Shown: piece after piece, positions 6,024 through 9,402 of the stretch | Layout: the number at the start of each line of letters is the position of its first letter | Numbering within the stretch: position 1 is the first letter of the stretch | From: an uncultured Mycoplasmatota bacterium | GTDB lineage: Bacteria; Bacillota_I; Bacilli_A; RF39; UBA660 | DNA: 9,402 bases | Assembly: GCA_948469295.1 (NCBI GenBank) | Contig: CAOKLK010000013.1 | Coordinates: 1 to 9,402 of the forward strand | Direction of reading: 5' to 3' | Program-made: the position numbers and the translations under genes | The notes under the pieces: model-generated | Database searches by the model: none | What the model was told of the DNA's origin: nothing | The model's input: only the letters and a program-made list of their open reading frames with translations

Positions 6024-9000
6024 ATGAATGAAGTAGAAAGATTTTTAAAAAGCATTAATTTTGAAGATACCCTAGATTTAAAAAACAATGCCAAAATAGA
6101 AAAAGTCGTATTAAATAAAACAACCGAAACCATAAAAGTTTATTTTCATCTAAATGAGCCATTAGAAAAAACAACATGTCAAGAATTGTTTGTGTGTGCC
6201 AAAAATGGAATCAATCATACTTCCAAATGTCAAATAGAATTAAGTTATGATGAATATACAATAGAACAATTACAAGATTATATTGAATGGATCAAAGAAG
6301 TAATCATCGAAAGACATCCATCTTTAATGGGGATGAAAGAAACAGCTCCCAAAATAGAAGATCAAAAAATCATTTTTGAAGTTACTAGTACGTATGAAGA
6401 AACTGAGCTTCAAAAAGAAAAAAAGAATATCGAAGCTCAATTAAAACAATGTGGATTTCCAAACATGGAAGTAGAAGCAGTATTAAACCAAGAATTAAAA
6501 GAAGAAATCAAAAAAGAAATCGAAAATAGTAAAACAAATGAAGTTCAAAAAGAAGTCGAAATCAAAAGAAAAGAAGGAGAACCAATTCTTGGAAAGAAAA
6601 TAGAAGGGGAACCAACCGTTTTAAATAACATTATGGGAGATATGAAAAATGTTATTTTAGAAATATTTGTCTTTGATAAAGAAGCTATGGAAAGAGAAAC
6701 CATTAATATTTTGACATTAAAAATTAGTGATAAAACCAATAGTATCTTAGCCAAAATTTTTAAAAAACAAAAAGATGATTTCAAACGGATAGAAAAAGAT
6801 ATAAAAGTTGGAAAATGGTATCGAGTACAAGGAAATGTAGAATTTGATACGTTTGCCAAAGACTTAGTACTTGCCATCAGAAATATGGAAGAAATACCAT
6901 CCAAAGATAATGTCATAACAGATGACGAAGAAGAAAAAAGAGTAGAACTTCATGCCCACACTATGATGAGTGCAATGGATGGCGTAATTCAAGGTTCTAG
7001 TTTAATCAATCATGCTTTAAAATTAGGACACAAAGCCGTAGCAGTAACCGACCACAATTGTGTTCAATCGTTTCCTGAAATGTATCATACAGTAAGAGAT
7101 TATAACAAAGGAAAAGAAGGAGACGATCGCTTTAAAGTATTGTATGGGGTTGAAATGAATATTGTAAATGATGATATCGATGTAATTTTTTATCCCAAAG
7201 ATTATAACTTGCTAGAAGAAACCTTTGTCGTTTTTGATACAGAAACAACTGGCTTCTATGCGGGTCATGATCAAATGATTGAAATTGGAGCAGTTAAAAT
7301 CCAAAATGGGGAAATTATAGATCGGTTTGATGAATTAATTGATCCTCATCGTCCTATTCCTTCCAAAATTACCGAATTAACCTATATCACAGATGAAATG
7401 GTCAGGGGAAAAGATGATGAAGAAACTGTTACCAAAAGATTTTTAGAATGGGCTGGATCCTTACCAATGGTTGCTCATAATGCCAAATTCGATATTTCTT
7501 TCATGTCCTCTGCAATGAGTAAATATAACCTAGGAGAATTCCAAAATACCGTAATAGATACCATGAGCTTAGCACGAATTCTAAATCCAGAATGGGCCAA
7601 TCACAAACTTCAAACCTTAACCAAAAAATATGGCATTGAATGGGATGAAGACAAACATCACCGTGCCGATTATGATGCCGAAGGAACTGCCATTGCTTTT
7701 TATAAAATGTGTAAAATATTATTTGATCGAAATATTGAAACAACTTTAAAATTATATGAATCAATTGATGTAGAATCCCTAATTAAATTCTCTTATCCAT
7801 TTCATGCAACCTTAATAGCTCAAAATAGAGAAGGCTTAAAAAATATTTTTAAAATCGTATCGATTGCCAATACAAAATATTTATATAAAAATGAACAACC
7901 GAAAATTCCAAGAAAAGAAATTCAAAAATTAAGAAAAGGAATATTAATAGGAAGTGGATGTGTCAATGGAGAAATCTTTGAATCTGCTTTAACCAAAGAC
8001 GATGAAGAACTCGTTAACATGATGAATTTCTATGATTATATTGAAGTCCAACCAATCAGTGCTTGCACTCATTTAATTGGAGAAAATAGAACTTTTCAAA
8101 CGACTCTAGATTTACAACATCATTTAGAGAAAATCATTCGTGTTGCGAAAGAAGCTGGAAAACCCATTTGTGCAACAAGTGATGCTCATCACTTAACCAA
8201 AGAAGATAAAATCTATCGTGAAATTATGATTAATCAAAAATTCAACGGAAGATTCCATCCTTTAAACCGAAAAGGACTAAGTGTTCCAGATATGCATCTG
8301 TTAACAACGAAAGAAATGTTGGATGAATTTTCTTTTATAGAAGAAAATTTAAGAAAAGAAATTGTTATTACAAATCCCAACAATATTGCTAGTAGCATTG
8401 AAGAGATCGAAGTAATTATCGAAACAGGAGGAATTCCATTTGCTCCAAAAATCGATAATTCTCAAATGATAGTAACAGAAATGGTTTATGAAAAAGCCAA
8501 AGAATGGTATGGAGATCCATTACCATATCATATTGAAGAACGAATCGCTTTAGAATTATATGGTGCTCCTTTTATAGAAGCTGTTAAAAAGAATGCTGGA
8601 GAAGAAGAAGCTGAAATTTATAAAAGATTACATGATGTTGTAATCAAAGGACCCGATGCAGTCAAAGAAGAAATATACTTGAGTTTACGAAAAGAAGATC
8701 AAGAAACTCCAGAAGATGAATTATTAAAACAAGCAGAAAAGAAAATGACCGCTATCATTGGAGCCAATTTTGACGTAATTTATCTAATTGCTCAAAAATT
8801 AGTAAAGCATTCCAATGATGAAGGATTTCTAGTAGGAAGCCGTGGTTCCGTTGGATCAAGCTTTGTAGCCAACTTAATGGGAATTACCGAAGTAAATTCT
8901 TTGGCACCACATTATCGTTGTCCAAAATGCCAAAAAAGTGAATTTGATAATGATCAAGGAGAGCCACTTGGAAACGAATACAAATGTGGATATGACTTAC

Positions 9001-9402
9001 CAGATCGTAAGTGTCCAAATTGTAATATCAAAATGGTAAAAGAAGGACAAGATATTCCGTTTCAAACATTCTTAGGATTTAATGCCGATAAAGTACCAGA
9101 TATTGACTTAAACTTCTCAGATTTAAATCAAGCATCAGCCCATGAATATACGAAAGTACTATTTGGAGTGGATAATGTTTATCGAGCTGGAACGATTGGA
9201 ACAGTAGCAGAAAAAACCGCCTATGGTTATGTAAGAGGATATTGTGAAGATAAAAATATAATTATGCGTAGTGTCGAAATAGAAAGATTAGCCAAAGGAT
9301 GTACTGGTGTAAAAAGAACAACGGGACAACATCCTGGAGGAATTGTAGTTATACCAGGATATATGGAAGTGTTTGATTTCACGCCTTTTCAATTTCCAGC
9401 TG
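6024..9402 (+). CDS. polC: DNA polymerase III PolC-type (3' truncated by window edge)
   Basis: The main replicative polymerase with built-in proofreading; 1,126 codons are visible of the usual 1,430-1,450, with an unbroken frame. Order: N-terminal domain (1 to about 140), charged Glu/Lys-rich linker (about 140-200), OB fold (about 207-292), then PHP domain with His310 and His312 (LHAHTMMS), Asp343 and His344 (TDHN), Glu377 (GVEM), resuming after the exonuclease at Asp720 and His722 (ATSDAHH). The DnaQ-type 3'-5' exonuclease is inserted in the PHP: ExoI Asp405 and Glu407 (DTETTG), ExoII Asp490 (AHNAKFD), ExoIII His546 and Asp551 (HRADYD). Palm: GSRGSVGSS (938-946), zinc finger Cys966, 969, 988, 997 and 1000, catalytic Asp1026 and Asp1028 in PDIDLNFS, and HPGGIVV. 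The third palm Asp, the fingers and the C-terminal clamp-binding part lie beyond the edge. It is cotranscribed with dnaE. Confidence 0.97.
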   Translation, partial: MNEVERFLKSINFEDTLDLKNNAKIEKVVLNKTTETIKVYFHLNEPLEKTTCQELFVCAKNGINHTSKCQIELSYDEYTIEQLQDYIEWIKEVIIERHPSLMGMKETAPKIEDQKIIFEVTSTYEETELQKEKKNIEAQLKQCGFPNMEVEAVLNQELKEEIKKEIENSKTNEVQKEVEIKRKEGEPILGKKIEGEPTVLNNIMGDMKNVILEIFVFDKEAMERETINILTLKISDKTNSILAKIFKKQKDDFKRIEKDIKVGKWYRVQGNVEFDTFAKDLVLAIRNMEEIPSKDNVITDDEEEKRVELHAHTMMSAMDGVIQGSSLINHALKLGHKAVAVTDHNCVQSFPEMYHTVRDYNKGKEGDDRFKVLYGVEMNIVNDDIDVIFYPKDYNLLEETFVVFDTETTGFYAGHDQMIEIGAVKIQNGEIIDRFDELIDPHRPIPSKITELTYITDEMVRGKDDEETVTKRFLEWAGSLPMVAHNAKFDISFMSSAMSKYNLGEFQNTVIDTMSLARILNPEWANHKLQTLTKKYGIEWDEDKHHRADYDAEGTAIAFYKMCKILFDRNIETTLKLYESIDVESLIKFSYPFHATLIAQNREGLKNIFKIVSIANTKYLYKNEQPKIPRKEIQKLRKGILIGSGCVNGEIFESALTKDDEELVNMMNFYDYIEVQPISACTHLIGENRTFQTTLDLQHHLEKIIRVAKEAGKPICATSDAHHLTKEDKIYREIMINQKFNGRFHPLNRKGLSVPDMHLLTTKEMLDEFSFIEENLRKEIVITNPNNIASSIEEIEVIIETGGIPFAPKIDNSQMIVTEMVYEKAKEWYGDPLPYHIEERIALELYGAPFIEAVKKNAGEEEAEIYKRLHDVVIKGPDAVKEEIYLSLRKEDQETPEDELLKQAEKKMTAIIGANFDVIYLIAQKLVKHSNDEGFLVGSRGSVGSSFVANLMGITEVNSLAPHYRCPKCQKSEFDNDQGEPLGNEYKCGYDLPDRKCPNCNIKMVKEGQDIPFQTFLGFNADKVPDIDLNFSDLNQASAHEYTKVLFGVDNVYRAGTIGTVAEKTAYGYVRGYCEDKNIIMRSVEIERLAKGCTGVKRTTGQHPGGIVVIPGYMEVFDFTPFQFPA

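Noticed and set aside
6009..6030. Possible frameshift or fusion at the dnaE-polC junction
   Set aside because: dnaE ends with a clean TAA after a complete OB fold, and polC has its own ribosome binding site and ATG; the polC frame checked by coordinate stays open from 6024 through the exonuclease and palm motifs.
6545..6916. Minus-strand open frame of 123 codons inside polC
   Set aside because: It is the antisense of the polC linker and OB fold; its composition (Ser/Phe/Ile-rich) mirrors the Lys/Glu-rich sense strand, and no start signals or family motifs are seen.
7501..7764. Minus-strand open frame of 87 codons inside polC
   Set aside because: It is antisense to the highly conserved exonuclease domain, which fully explains the DNA. 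Similar shadows at 3520-3705 and 4678-4869 within dnaE and 1210-1395 within the DUF3419-like gene were rejected for the same reason.
1..9402. Alternative genetic code (UGA read as Trp, as in Mycoplasma)
   Set aside because: rsgA ends properly at TGA, and no in-frame TGA was met in the reading frames followed, while TGG encodes Trp.

Overview
The window is a piece of chromosome from a very AT-rich, low-GC Gram-positive bacterium. The likeliest source is an uncultured Bacilli or Mollicutes-related lineage, such as the gut RF39 or Erysipelotrichales type groups. Three things point there: a PolC-type replicative polymerase, strong AGGAGG-type ribosome binding sites, and an rsgA-rpe-rpmB gene order like that of Bacillus. 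UGA is used as a stop (rsgA ends in TGA exactly where the protein should end) and Trp is written TGG in the frames I read. The standard bacterial code therefore applies, not the Mycoplasma code. No RNA gene, insertion sequence, CRISPR array or prophage signal was seen.

Layout. Positions 1-248 hold the 3' end of rsgA (ribosome-assembly GTPase), overlapping by ATGA with rpe (ribulose-phosphate 3-epimerase, 245-862). A perfect 10-bp hairpin at 861-884 is shared with the convergent rpmB (a small, divergent ribosomal protein L28, minus strand 883-1041), which has its own good promoter. The usual thiN gene between rpe and rpmB is absent. Next on the minus strand is an orphan gene of about 321 codons with a SAM-binding, DUF3419-like fold (1175-2140). 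It diverges from a small gene on the plus strand (2309-2917) for a coiled-coil, two-helix membrane protein, which has a nearly perfect sigma-A promoter and a downstream hairpin.

Positions 3081 to the end hold two replicative DNA polymerase genes in tandem. First is a compact DnaE (976 residues, PHP domain without its metal ligands). Twelve bases later comes PolC (1126 codons visible, cut by the window edge, with intact PHP, 3'-5' exonuclease, zinc-finger and palm motifs). In low-GC Gram-positives DnaE extends primers, mainly on the lagging strand, and hands over to PolC, so this arrangement probably co-expresses the two partners of one replisome.

Most of the window is housekeeping. The least explained parts are the DUF3419-like orphan, the small membrane protein next to it, and the tandem dnaE-polC arrangement. 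I found no evidence for a clearly new defence or mobile system.
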